Below, piece after piece: positions 34,019-47,500 of a stretch of DNA of 64,000 nucleotides. This stretch comes from Gonatopus flavifemur (lineage: Eukaryota > Arthropoda > Insecta > Hymenoptera > Dryinidae), in contig JAFFJZ010000002.1 of assembly GCA_018340375.1 (NCBI GenBank), positions 47,450,001 to 47,514,000 of the forward strand, written 5' to 3'. Within the stretch, counting starts at the first letter, position 1; every line of letters begins with the position of its first letter. The notes below the pieces were generated by a model. The model was not told where the DNA came from and made no database searches. It saw nothing but the letters and a program-made list of their open reading frames with translations. Both the position numbers and the translations under genes were made by a program.

Positions 34019-37000
34019 ATGGAAGGTGATCACAAAAATCATGATTCTGTTCCTCATAATGAAAATATTAAATCTCAGAGGAAAGAAAAATTAGGTTTGA
34101 CTACGGCATTTGCTCTAGAATCATTGCATCAGGATATTAAAAAGGTTTTGACGGATTATGAAGAACATTGCAAGAGGAATAAGTAATTGCCATTCATTTG
34201 ACATCTGTACAGATTCAACTCATAGAAAGCTTATAAACATGATAATATTTTTTGTACAGAAAGTATAGAGAATGGTTGAAAGATTCTTTGCATCATCGCA
34301 GTCAATATACAACTCTTTGTTGGACTTCTGCCTTAGCACTGTTGATCAATGCTCTTGCCCTTATTGTTGCATTCTTTTTAATGGATAATGAATCAAGGTA
34401 TTATTACTGTTACGTCTGTCATTTTAACATAATAAGTATTCTGTGTGTATCGCCCAATGTACTGATAAAAATTATAATCGCCCTCCACAGATTACCCCGA
34501 ATTCCGCTGTTTAGTTGGGCTACCTGGGTCTTTTGAAATTATTGAATTTTACAAAGGGGATATGGGGTTTTCAAACGTTCATAAGACTTTTGGAACATGC
34601 TTTGAATCTCCGGGAATAACTTTCTAAAGTGTTAATATCGTAAAAGCATCTCCTATTCCTTTTTTAATTGCATTGACATCAGAAAGGATTTCGAAAGCAA
34701 AACATCTTCTGACTCTTCCGATCACCAAGTGTTCTGTGGAGGATTAATTCAAGTCTCAAGATAACTCAAATCCAGACTTTTGATGTTAATTTTACATGAT
34801 CGAACTAGTTTTCTCATCAAATTCTTTGAAAAAATAGTACAATCTTCTTGCAGGGCCGAATTATTTCCACAATCAAAAAATCGATTGATGATCACAGATA
34901 TTAATCCCTGGGTTATAATTATTCTGTATTCTTCACAATTTCTAATGTTAATAGTTAGGATAATATTAAAACTGCTCCCAAAATTGAATAAAAATATGAT
35001 TCTAGGTATTCATCACTGCCGTACGAAGGACTGATCATCTGTTTTCTAGTGATATTGAATTTTACTTTAGTCGTTTGGGAAAATAGATTACGACATAATG
35101 AAATCCCTCATAGAGTACGAATCCTTCTTGATCAACTCAAAGGTGTGTAGAAACCAATGCAGAATTAGTATGAAGCAAGCTTGTGTCAATGAATTGATCA
35201 TTTGCAGTTGCAAGAATGGCAAGTAAATGGGAACCTGAGAATTATCCTCATTTATGTAGCCCTTTTTCTCCTTGTTTAACTTTACAATGGACGTATCGCG
35301 ATGGTCACGTAATTAATCTCCCTTGGGCACTACTAGTAGCAGGAGACATAATTGTAATTAAACCTGGTCAACAATCACCTGGTCATTGTACTCCTTATAA
35401 TGTGAGTATTATTCTCACCTTTCGAATAAAATATTTTAAAATCATTCATTTATTCATATATTTTAGGATCACGAAGCTCCGGTCCTACACGCAAGAGAAG
35501 TTTATAGCCCATCGGTTCACAGTGAGAACGACATTTTTTCAACTCCCCAAGCTCGTACTCCCCTCAAAAATAAAATCTACAAACTGCAGGAGACACCTTA
35601 TTTAACGAATTTGAAAATGGCTCTCGAACAAGCACTTGACAGGCCTGTCACTTATCATAATCGAAAACGTCATCTTGTGATGATTTGTTGCATAGAACAA
35701 TTAGCTTATCCAATACTTTTGATCATTGTTTTGGTTATTAATTTATTTCGATATTTATATCTGCCCGAATATCTTGGCATTGGTCATTGGACTGAAATGT
35801 TTTTACTTCAACCCATAGCTATCAGTCTTCCCCTTTTACCAATAATTTTTCCTGTTTGTTGGATTTTTCTTAATTGTTTTGGAATGGCTAGATTCAAAGC
35901 GTTGTACAAAATTTATCAGTCTTCGAAAAAGCAACAGGTATTTGATTATAATACATTCGATAGTGTATATAACATTAATGTTGATTGAATGATTAAAGTT
36001 CGTAGATCCCTTCGAGGATACAGATGTCTCTAGTCCGGATAATTCAGAAGTCGTTTATGACTGGTCAGAACTGAAAGATTATTTTTTCAATATTCTTTTT
36101 GGAAAAGAACCTATGATGTCGAGATCCGCTAGTATTCTCCACGTTTTAGGTTCCGTAACGGTAAGTTTGTTATTTTCGCACGCGACTACTGTATTAAATT
36201 TCTTTTTGGGTGTTATCAGGCATTGTGCTGTGTTGACAAAAAAGGGATTTTATCATGGCCCAATCCTACAGCTGAAAAAGTATTTTTTTTACGCAACGCC
36301 AATGCCACATCTCCAACTTCCAGGTAATTGAACGTGTAAATATTTCAAAATAATTCTTCAACTATTTTACATTGTTCATTTCTTCAGTGCCGATAGTTTG
36401 GACAAACCCAATGAACCTACTCAAAATATTGAAAGCGAGACTCAAGGTTCGAATGGAATGTCATACACCCATCATGGTAAGATTCCAAAAGGATGTTACA
36501 ATTTTATAGAATAACGATAGATTTTTATAGACGCCTCTCACTCAACGGCCGAAGTTTTGGATTTGACTCACGATCATGCTTTACCATTTCGGTTACAATT
36601 TGATGATCATTCTTGGAGACAACATTTGAATTCATTGAAACCTCTCGGATTAGCGATTCTTTTAAACACTTGTAATATGGAAACACAAGAACATTACATG
36701 CAATTTTGTTGTCATGTTACTTGTGAAGCTCTTCATAACGAGAATCTTGTTCCAGTGATAAATAGACGGTAATTTTTCTCTTCTCTGAACGAATCCCCAT
36801 CCAGAGCTTTATTCCTGTTCCTTTAACGCGCTTGTCCAATAGTGTTTTGCATGTAATAATTTTTTTATTAAAAAGTGCTTCACGTTGTCCAAGACAGATA
36901 CTTACCACGTTTCCGATTCAGAATGAAAAGGTAATTGGTCAATTCTTGTCATTGAAAAATAATTTATGACTGTACGAATTTACTAGCTACCAGGGCAACA

Positions 37001-40000
37001 ATATAGAAGATAAAAGTGGGTATGAAGCAAAATATACAGTGCAAAGTTTGAAGCAGATGTATTTATTTGAAGAATCAGGAAGCCTTGGACAGATGTGGTC
37101 AGTTGTGTCTTTGTTATTTTACATACTCTACGCATGCCACTAAACTTTTCCATTATTCCTTAATATACGATTGGTTTTTGCACAAGAAATATTTTTAAAA
37201 TGTTCAACAGTTTTATATTTTTTTTTTTTATTCAAATTCAAGTACGAAAATTAATTTTTAAACTGTATATACTATTTGTTCTTCATTTTAATTCTGATTA
37301 TTTCTGATTTCTTCTTTCGACTTTAATATTCTTTACGTGTATGTAGTATATCGATAATATTTCATGAATTATTTCATCAGTATTTATTCTTTCGTGTAGG
37401 TGTTTATGCGAATTGGCCAAACAAATTGGTTTTCAAGATCAAGCACAGAAGATATTTCAACTAGAACAACAATTATCGACATTCAGACATGTAGTAAGTT
37501 TCGATTATTCCTTGAATTCATATTTTTGACAACAAATGACAATTTTTCTTTACTTTTTTCCTTTCAGCAACCAGAAATGGTGCGACGTGATATCAAATTT
37601 GCACGTTCTCTCAGTATCGCTACGAAATTAAAGTTTCCATTTCCACATATGGTCGCAGTAGTGGTACGAGAAATTACTGGAGGTGGTTTACAATTATTGA
37701 CACAAGGGACAGCAGATATAATTTTAGATTCGTGTATCGAATTCTGGGATGGCCACGATCTTTGTCCTCTTTCAGCTTCCGATAGGTATGTAGAATAAAA
37801 TTTCCAAGATTTTAGAGTAACTGATTTTTTTTTTTTTGTAATTTGTAGGAAAAAGGTTCAAGACTTTTATCAAAGAACTAGTTTGACGTCATATTGTACA
37901 GCGTTTGCTTATAGACCTTTGATCAAAGGAGTAAGCAATGAGATGTCCAAAATATATCTAGAACTCCCCGCCGATAGTAAACATCTTTACACACCTCATC
38001 GAAGTCCAACTCCTCTTCCATGGGATTTCATGAATGTATTGGATCCAAAATCCAAAAATTTGACAGTTCAGTTCCAATCGACTGGTAATTATTTACAAAA
38101 TTTTTCTCGGAATTCACTTGAATGTTCAATTTATTTGGTTACAATCGCGTGATACAGATTCTCTGTTGTGCAATGAAAACAAAGAAGAGGAAGTTAACGA
38201 TGTTGAATCTTGTTTCGAACTTCAATGTAATCAAGTTTTCATAGGAATGGTGACAATGCAGTATCAAGCTCAAGCGGATATGGTAAAAATTACTTACTTA
38301 AAATCCAATATTCGAGAATTCTTTTCTCATGCTTGTTCGTTATTCCTTTTTAGGTGCAATTGATTGAGCAATTGGAAAGAGCATGTATAAGATTCGTTCA
38401 CTTCAGTAAAGAAAATGAATTGAGATCGCGTGTATTTTCTGAGAAGATGGGATTGGAAAGTGGATGGAACTGCCATATATCGCTTCTCAGTGAGAGGGCT
38501 AGGTATTTTCATTCAATCTATTTTTTACCCAACTTTTCATCAACTTACATATCAAAGTATATAAAATCGAGTTTTTAATCGAGGATTTGAATTCACGAAT
38601 TTGATGAGACATTAGTGTTGTGTACAATACTTGTTGCGGTACAAGAGTTTGAAGAGAGTTGGTTTGGAGTTGTTCTATCGTATGAATTTGATCGGTATCA
38701 CGTAATAAGAAAAAAATAGAAGATTATAATCAAATTTATAATCTTAAAAATGTAATTTCAATGAATAATTTTCTCTAATGTTAATACAACCCACCCACTC
38801 ACTAACCATCTATTTCAAAATTTTCTTTTTTTGAGACTCGATTTTATATTTGAATCCTAGAAATGAAAATTCTAAAAATAAAAATTAACTATTTACTTCA
38901 TTACGTACAACTGGAATGAATTGTGATGAATCTCAATTGCCAATATTTCTACGATTCGTCATTTTTATTTTCATCTCTATAAAAACTTCGGCTTTGCTTT
39001 TTGGCTTTCTTTCTTCGTTTTATGTCTCTGAGTAAAACTTGTGAAATATGTTAACACAAAATTCGTCATTCATTCGTGAAAGAAAATCTGTATTTATTTT
39101 AGCAATCTCAATGTTTTAGGTGTTCTTGATCCAATCGATCAACGTAAATGTTATCAAATGACTTTTCGTTACTAATAATAAATGTTTTTATTACGTGTTT
39201 CTTTTCTATCGTTTCTGTTGCAATGATTGTTGAATGTTTTCATGGTAATCTATGCATGTACGTTGCAGGAGACCACGATGGCTGGAGAGAAATCCACAAA
39301 TGCCCCATGCATCGTATATGTCTGTCTATAAATATTATATATATTTTTTCATTCATTAATTCTGTTTATTATTCTTCGGCATGCGTGTCTTGATTGTTAT
39401 GTGAGATATATTTTTCGTTTCTATTATCAACGCTTTCACTCGTATAGAAGAAAATATTGAATCATATATTCACTTGAATTCATTTTTTGAATAATAAGAA
39501 TTGAAGGATGAATTCGGTGAAAACATTTTTATGTGCACAATGTATGGTTTATGCTTTTAACACGTAACTACTTATTACATTCACAGATTCATGTGTATAA
39601 TAATTTTTGTAGAAACTTTTCAAAAATCGCAATATTTTCTTCTGTATATTTCATAAATTCATGCTTCAGTTGGAAATCATTGGAGAATCAATATTAGTAC
39701 AGAGTTTTGAAAATTCATTTGTTTCTCAAATATATTGTGGCTGCTTCATGCATCGATGCATTATCAAGGTTTTAAAAATCAACGAATACATGGGACACAA
39801 TCCCTTTTGGCATTTCAATTTGTTTGATGAATTTGCGAAATTATCATTGACTATCGAGACTGTGATTTCACGATTCAAAACCACTTATATGAATGTTGTG
39901 ATCGTTAACTATTTTCAAATGTGTGATATTATTTTTTGTCCTAAATTAACAAAATAAATGTAGATAAGTGTATGTAACTAATACGCCAATGTTAGGTCCG

Positions 40001-43000
40001 AGAGTCCATTGGGTTGGTGGGTGAGCCAGGCAGCTGCCATGTCCTCACCCACTCCCTCGGCCCGATTTCGTCAACGTAATCACTCCTACATGGATGAGGC
40101 CAGCCAATTGCTTTATCGTGCTTCTCCTCGGTACGTTACATAATCAAACCCTCTAATCGTCTGTAATATATACACCGTTATATATTACAACTCGCATATG
40201 TCTTTATCCTATAATCACATTACCATTACTATCGCGCTCTTATTCATACGACATGACATCTCGCGCGAACAATGAAAAGCTTTAGCCATTCAAAATTTAT
40301 ACTATAAAACACACTTTACTCTACTTCCTTGATCCATAATAAATAAATAATCATCATGCATGTTCATACCATTGTTGAATATTGCATATTAATAGGTTCG
40401 TGTTGACAAATCTTTCTGCATGATTCCAAAAACTTGACGAGCATGAAATTCATCTGAAAATTTCCTTTTATTATAGCACAAACTTGAACAATAGTAGAGC
40501 CATGAGTATATCCGCTCCAAGTGCAATAAATACTGAATTTACAACGGTGAAATTTGAAGATGAATCCACTGAATGGAATAACGTAACGACACCTGGTCAG
40601 TTGAAGAGCACGATGAGCCATAGGTATGTATCATAAATTTCATATAAACCATACATGTTCTATGTAATTTCTTTCAAAATAATGGTTATAAACTTATAAT
40701 AATGTTTATGACTTTACATGCCAGTCTGAATCAGCTAACAGAAAAGAAGAAAGACGCAGAGTCTTCACTATTTTCGTAATTATTTCAACTTTTATGTTTT
40801 GTTAAGTCAAATGACCCATTACAAAAAAGGCATAATTACGAAATATTTTTTATTAACATCAAATTATCCGTCCTTGTAGTTCAATTTCTATTTCTACTAA
40901 TATTGTACATATACCATACTTCCTTCTGCTTATTAAATTTTTTTTTTTTTATTTCAACTTGCTACCGTTTTCAACTACACAATTTCTTTCGCTTTGTACA
41001 TGCAATTCGACGAAGGAGCGTAAATGATTAACTCAATTTCATTCATAATAGGGAACAGGATACGGTCAGAAGCGAAGATAGTGTGCTTGTGCAAAGTATT
41101 GATTTAGGATCCGGTCAAGAAGCTTGGAGATCCTTGAGTTGCCTCACGGATAGCACCGAACAAAGCGCGCCTGTCAATTTTGATTTATCAAATAGGGTGA
41201 GTTTGAAAGAAATCATCTCCTCCAGAACAATTTTTCATGTTTTACTTGAATTTCAGGCTAAACTTCCAAGAGGTATCGATAAAATTCGACCACATTTAGA
41301 ATTGATAGACAATGTACCGTTATTGGTTTCATTGTTTACCGATTGTAACACTTCTGTTACTCGAGAAATGTTACACATCATGCAAGATTATGGAGAAGTA
41401 GTTTGCGTTCTCGGTTCCTCCGCCAATGCCGATAATATGCCAATCTTCATGCAAGCTGATGCTGGGTGAGTCTGAAAGAACCAAGATTTCATTAAATTTT
41501 CTATACATTTCTCATGTTCCTTAGGTTTGAATCGTTTATTGAAACCAACGAGTAATCGAATAACGAAATACTCAGCTGTTCAAGACCCTAAATCTTGCAA
41601 TACATTCTGCGAATGAGTCTCAAAGAGTCAATTCAAGAAGATAAATAACGATGAATAATCAGATTTTGTGAGTTTCGTATCTATAAACGATTCAACCTTC
41701 AACTATTAATTATTAAAAATTATACATACATAAATTTGATTTGCGTGTTGTATCATTTTTATAAAATGAATTTTTTCGAGCTAACGGAAGTATTTCGATA
41801 TGTTAAAGCGTTCGTAGAACGATAATCCATTTTTTTACTGGTTTGCCATAAAGGTGTATGTTGGTGTTGATTTTTCTTTGAATTTGGATCAACTTCTGTC
41901 GTCATTTTCAAGACGTTGTACGAAGTGGTTTTGATCGAACTAGGATCTTTATACGACGTCATATGGATAGATTTTATTCCATTCTTCCTTATACGTCTCC
42001 TTTTAGGTTTTGAAAAAATTGGCGTCGCTGATCTCTCATCATTGAAATTTCGTTTATTCACATGACATTTCAGTCTAGAAAGTTTGTTCATAGGACATGT
42101 CATCAGCGTTTTTTCATTTTTTATATCAGTAAATTTTGACTGCTTTTTGATTATCTCTTGTCTGTAAGGTTTTTTATTTCTCAAAGGATATTTGAACTTC
42201 GGTTCCTCGTGATTTTCATTCGTCATTGAGGTAACGATATTTTCACGTTTAGTGCAATGAAAAATGATATCAAAATTGTAACTTGATTTGAAAAAAAAAC
42301 TGATAAAATAAACCGTATGAAAATGTGGAATTATTCACTTTGTTTCTTCATGACAGATGTAAATGTTGATCAATCTTTCTTTACAAGAGAAAAACAAAAG
42401 ATGTTTTTGTTCTTATTATGGTGCTTACTTCAGGTTTTTGATACACTAACGCCACATAGCGTAGTTGAAAAAAGTAATTTCTCTTCACCTGATTTGAAAA
42501 TAAAGAAAATGAAGATGCAAACACTTGGCATAAATTTCGTTGTCTATATAATTTCAGAGTGGCAGTTGAACCATTGTATCCTCAAGTATGCCAAAGAGTA
42601 CCTGTATTGAAACCTACAAGAGAAGATCAGGGTCCATCTCCGATCGATATTAGTAGAACATTGAATTCTATCACATGTTCGCTCAGCGTGAAACGTGAAG
42701 ATCCAATAGCAATATTTCATCTTATAATGGAGGTATGTATTTTATATTTATTTGTGAGAACGTTCATGATTTATATCACACAAAAGTACCAGTTGAATTG
42801 ATATTTTATTGAATTTCAGGCTCGCCATTACATGAAGTGCCTATGGAACTGTGTACAGTTTTGGTTGTGTTGTGCGGTGACTCTGTCATTTTCTCAGGCA
42901 CTTTCTGAATTTTTATTGTTACCACCGTTGTTTTCGGTGGGACAAATATTGTGGACAAGTTGTTTAATAATTCCCGTATTATCTATATCGATGATAGCAA

Positions 43001-44147
43001 CACCTATGGATCAAACAATAATGCAAAGAGCCACTGGAAAAAATCAGTGTACCGTTGATGGAGAGGTGAATACTTTTTGAGTTTTTCTGTTTATTCAAGT
43101 ATTTTTGATGCGTATAAGGAATGTAAAAACTTCCTAAATCCTTTCACGAGACGTAGTACAGTTCACAGAATGTAAAAAAGACTAACTAAACTGCTTTTAG
43201 ATTCTGACGAATAGAAGAGTGCGAACATTTACATATTATTAATACATCCGGAAAACCAGACAGATTTCTCAAACAGTTTTTGTTTTCAGGTTGCATTGTT
43301 TGTATTATGGTGTTATGGTAGTAAATTTTTACCAACTATTATACTAGTCGTTTTATCACAGTGCACTTTATTATGGGTTTTGTGTCCAATTTACTTGCCA
43401 TCGGAAGACTCGACTTGTTCTTACATATATCCCAATGTCCAAGGAGAGATATTTTGGGGTGGATGGAGTGCAAATCCCAATATTATCTTAATAGTGCAAC
43501 ATTTTACCTTGTTGCTATTAGTATTACATTTTGGTAATTATATATTTGCAAATTTTTAGAGAATAAAATGGGAAATCGATTTTGATGATTCATTCAATTC
43601 AATTTTTCTTTTCAGTGATTATATCAGTGAGTTTTGTACATAGAGAATATTCGATCTGGAAAAAGAGTCCTACCAATAATAAAGGTTGGATTATAAGCGT
43701 ATGTATAGTGTAAGTACAACTTTAACTTTGAGAAGTCAGTAGTGAGTAATATCAATTTAGGATATTGTTCGATTCAGATTATTTACGAAAAAAGCATATA
43801 GAAGTTCGAATACAAAATGAAAATTCATTCAACGATTATTGTTTTTTGTTCAGATTATTTGCACAAACCGCATTCTCCGGAGCGATCTTCTGTAATTTTT
43901 GGATTAACGAGAACGAGAAACCTGGTAGTTTTCCCATACATGTTCCTATATTTTTTTTATTTACCCTGCCATTCAGTTTCGCGATCAACGAATTAGTCAA
44001 ATGGCAGGAAATCAAGTGAGTACAAAAATCATAAAATTGAGATTACATTACTACAATCATATAATTTTTTTCAGAGTGAACGTCAGGTATCAAAAAAGAG
44101 CACGATTAGAATTTGGTACAAAACTTGGAATGAATTCTCCATTTTAA
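34019..44147 (+). CDS. TMEM94: TMEM94 orthologue (P-type ATPase-like ER membrane protein), 26 coding exons
   Basis: Exons: 34019-34182, 34260-34397, 35006-35142, 35208-35401, 35467-35937, 35999-36160, 36220-36323, 36388-36476, 36531-36768, 36876-36930, 36994-37097, 37400-37493, 37568-37785, 37849-38084, 38158-38282, 38354-38502, 39996-40130, 40477-40623, 41052-41196, 41257-41465, 42558-42732, 42820-43065, 43290-43533, 43616-43709, 43854-44015, 44075-44147. All phases agree over 4308 bases (1435 residues; human protein about 1350). Recognised from YRDGHVINLPWALLVAGDII near residue 190, VDKKGILSWP near 428 (in place of the P-type DKTGT), MGLESGWNCHISL near 880, DNVPLLVSLFTDC and YGEVVCVLGSSAN near 1060-1100, and the terminal KLGMNSPF. 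Membrane helices lie near residues 75-125 and 270-330 and in the last 250 residues. In mammals it is reported as an ER magnesium transporter-like P-type ATPase. The start is the first ATG after the acceptor at 34015. Confidence 0.93.
38503..39995 (+). other. TMEM94 intron 16
   Basis: The longest TMEM94 intron (1.5 kb). It contains a phase-compatible 45-base candidate cassette exon at 39269-39313. No nested gene seen. Confidence 0.5.
39269..39313 (+). other. Candidate TMEM94 cassette exon, 45 bases
   Basis: Acceptor cgttgcag ends at 39268 and a donor gtatat follows 39313. Entering with the AG left by exon 16, it reads open (R R P R W L E R N P Q M P H A) and leaves TC, which the first base of exon 17 completes. 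It is skippable without changing the frame. The weak donor is against it. Confidence 0.35.
40725..40775 (+). other. Candidate TMEM94 cassette exon, 51 bases
   Basis: Acceptor catgccag ends at 40724 and donor gtaatt follows 40775. Inclusion adds 17 residues (lysine/glutamate-rich) in frame between exons 18 and 19, and skipping is also in frame. If the donor is ignored the frame stops at a TAA two codons on. Confidence 0.45.
41759..42226 (-). CDS. Hypothetical basic protein nested in a TMEM94 intron, opposite strand
   Basis: An uninterrupted 155-codon frame antisense within TMEM94 intron 20. The product would be very basic and rich in K, R, N and S, with a PKRRRIRK patch near residue 73 like a nuclear localisation signal. 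I recognise no family. It is longer than any other unsupported frame in the window (next about 138), but purine-rich AT sequence can yield such frames by chance. No clear promoter, and no polyadenylation signal close to the stop. Uncertain. Confidence 0.3.
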   Translation of the reverse strand: MTNENHEEPKFKYPLRNKKPYRQEIIKKQSKFTDIKNEKTLMTCPMNKLSRLKCHVNKRNFNDERSATPIFSKPKRRRIRKNGIKSIHMTSYKDPSSIKTTSYNVLKMTTEVDPNSKKNQHQHTPLWQTSKKMDYRSTNALTYRNTSVSSKKFIL

Positions 44148-44451
44148 TCGATTGCGAATGGTAGGGATCCGAAGTATTCAGGAATACTCTTAATCGATCT
44201 GTTACATGAATGAATATGAATTTATATTTTGAAAAATTCAATGAATAATCCAATGGTCTCAAATTATAATGATAGTCATTCGTAGGATAGATTATTTATT
44301 TCGTATGAATAATAGGTAATTTACCTATAATTTTCTGTGTGATCTATTTATTTGAATGATACTCAAGCAATAGAGCTTTGTAAAAAAGATAATTGTGTAT
44401 ACACGTGTTTGAATGCATGAACAAATATTTTTAACTTTTACATACAGGATG

Positions 44452-44457
44452 AATAAA
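44452..44457 (+). terminator. Polyadenylation signal of TMEM94
   Basis: AATAAA 305 bases past the TMEM94 stop. Confidence 0.65.
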
Positions 44458-44511
44458 TGTATGTTATTTTGTGACATAAAAACAAACTTTTGTATAAAAG
44501 CGTTATTTGTA

Positions 44512-44517
44512 TTTATT
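44512..44517 (-). terminator. Polyadenylation signal of PIGG
   Basis: AATAAA on minus, only about 28 bases past the PIGG stop and 55 bases from the opposing TMEM94 signal. Confidence 0.6.
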
Positions 44518-44544
44518 TAAAAAACGACAAAATACAACATTTGA

Positions 44545-47500
44545 TTAGCAGTTTTTCACGGAATTCATTTTTTCGTGTAATTTAAATATAAAATATGTAC
44601 ATAAAGTAATGAAACATACAATGGTAGAGTACGTTGATTCGTATAATAATTTGGGGGAGAATACTGTCCAAATGAATAAATGATATCTTTGTATACTGAT
44701 AAAAATAGTATATAAAGTCATAGGTACAAATCTGCATACCACGTACAATGCGGCCATCGAAACAAATGTTTCACATGTTCTAAAGATAGAAGAAAAAAAT
44801 GTATACATGAAATTGTATCAATTGTGAAAAATTTACTATAATGCATGAAAAATGTTCAAACTTACAATTTTGTCCTTTGCCTTACTGCGTGATAAAATAT
44901 CATCAAGTAGGCCAACACAGGCGCGGAATATGTATTAATGACTAGAAATATACCGGTTATAAATGGTTTGTACGAGTCTAAACCTACGTAACCTGCTGCA
45001 ACGTCGATTGTAGCCAAACTATTTGAATTACCCTAGATAGAATGGAGAAAATATTATTAACAATGGTTCAAACTTCTCGTTACACATATTTTGTTTTTCT
45101 AATAATTTCTTCTCTCACCTGATAAAAATAAAATGTATTTCCTATCAATGTATGAACGAATATCCTTTCATATTCTGAATTTTGGTCATTCAATAATACT
45201 TCAGAAAGAAGAACGTGATATAATATTTGCACAGGTAGGAGTATAACGTTGTGAGGTTGATGTAGCAAGGCTGATATCATGACCCATACTTTCATAATAT
45301 AATATAAAGTTATTCTTATAAAATTCTTTCTATCACTTTTAAGTATAAGATACATGTAAATAATGAAAAGAATTATTTGGACACTCCAAAATATTAGTAC
45401 CACGTGAGAATCCCTGAAAATGATTGATTTCAATTCATCAATTCGCATGAATCGTACACGCTATTTGTTTTAACAAAGTTTGTAGGAATTTCTATCAAGT
45501 GAAAATAGGATGGAGTCTTGGTGTGGACACAAGAGGGAAAGAACTTTACCTAAATAGTTGATATAATGGCAATATTATCACAGTATCGTTGCACATGTGT
45601 CGAAAATAAATACACATTGTAATTAAAATATTGAATGCCAAATCTCTTTTGTACTTAAATTCTCCATAAGTAAGATCAATCCATGTCAAGGTGGACAAAG
45701 CTGTAAAAAGATAGACATTATAAGCAGATTACACAAATTATCAAGAGAAAATGTATGATTACCAGTAACGAGAAGAATGCTCATCTTGCTGTGACTTTCT
45801 TGATTTTTCAACCATCCCGCGATGTCTGGCAAATGTGCATATTTATCTCCTGTGCTATTCAATTTTCTGAGAACTCTATGTCCTATCAGCAAGAAGAATA
45901 ATTGTACAGAAAGTTTAATACGGGAATGATGCTGATACGTTCTGTAACTGCTATTTATTCAATTATGTTAAATCATGTTGTTATTTTAGTGCATACGAGT
46001 TTTTAAACTATATAAAAAGTTTACTTACTTGTAAAGATTAATGACGGAAGATTTAATACGAGTGTAAAATAATACCAAGAGAAGAGTGATACAATAGAAG
46101 TACCAAGTCTGATGTTCTTCCTCTACAAAGCTGCTACTGCTGAGACTAACGGCATGCATCAATATCGCGAATGAATATATTCCAGTTGAACCAGACTGTC
46201 TTAACTGAGATTGATTGATTCACAAATTTATTAAATAATATATTCGAATATCTCATTGAATACTTTACCTTGGAATGAAAAATTTTTGTATACTCGATAT
46301 TTGCAAGAATATAACAATTCGAAACGAATATAAAAATTGAGAATAATATCCAAAAAGTGCTTTGGATATCAACGAGATGCGGTACAGAAGAATTTTCACT
46401 TTCGGAAAAATAATTAATCGTGAACCACAAACATGAAAGAATGCAGACTAAAGCAAAGAATCGATTTCTTTCAAATGATGTGTTGCTCGTTACATCAGAG
46501 GTAAGACCCATTAGAATGAATACAATCTGAAAAAAAGATTGAAATCTTTTCATTGATATTTTTCACTCGAGTGTATAAATATATAATTTACCTGACATAA
46601 AAATATTATAGCCATCGACATGATATAAAAATCATATTTCATCATTTTATTTACAAGAGTTTGTTTCATAGCCTCCAATGATTTGGTATACAATAATATA
46701 ATATTATCTATCGTATTATGTGATTGAGGATTTGAATTCAGCCAATCAACGTGGAGTTTTGTTGCATCCAAGTACATTTTGTATGCATCTGGAAAAAGAT
46801 CATAACATCATCGCTATCGACAATAATTTTCAACGTCAGTATAATAATTGATACAAATTTAGTTACATGTAGATTGATAATCTGAAAGTTGCTGAAAATG
46901 ATTGAGAACTTGTTTGGCGTTGTAATAGAGAATGAATAATTTCTTGGAATTTGAAAATTGATCAAATACATCTAAAACAACACTTCCAAGATTGGAGGAA
47001 GGTATCGGTATTCCCAGCATAACGGATAGCGTCGCAGTGATATCCAATTGTGCCATTTCAGCTATACGTTTATTATTTGATTTTTTAGAATGTAATTCAC
47101 TGACGATAACAAATGGTACTGTTGTTTCTTCGACGGTCGATCCACCATGACCCCCAGAATTTTTCATACCGTGATCTCCACAGATAATCAATGAGGATGA
47201 TATATTATTTCTTTTCTAAAATAATGCAATGACAAATATCATGAATAAGCGTACAGTGATTTGTTTTCTTTTCAATTCCTTACCCATTGTAACATTTGTT
47301 GATAAATTTCTCCCACAATATCATCCATTTCTTTTAATTTACTTTTTATAAGCGAGTTGAAAGGACCATACACATGACCAATGTGATCTAGTCCTAAATA
47401 ATGAAGGATCATCAAAGTCCAATCATCTTGTCGTAATTCATTCTCTATATGTCTGGTTACATTGTTATCTACCTGAAATGGAAAATCAGTTGAATGCAGG

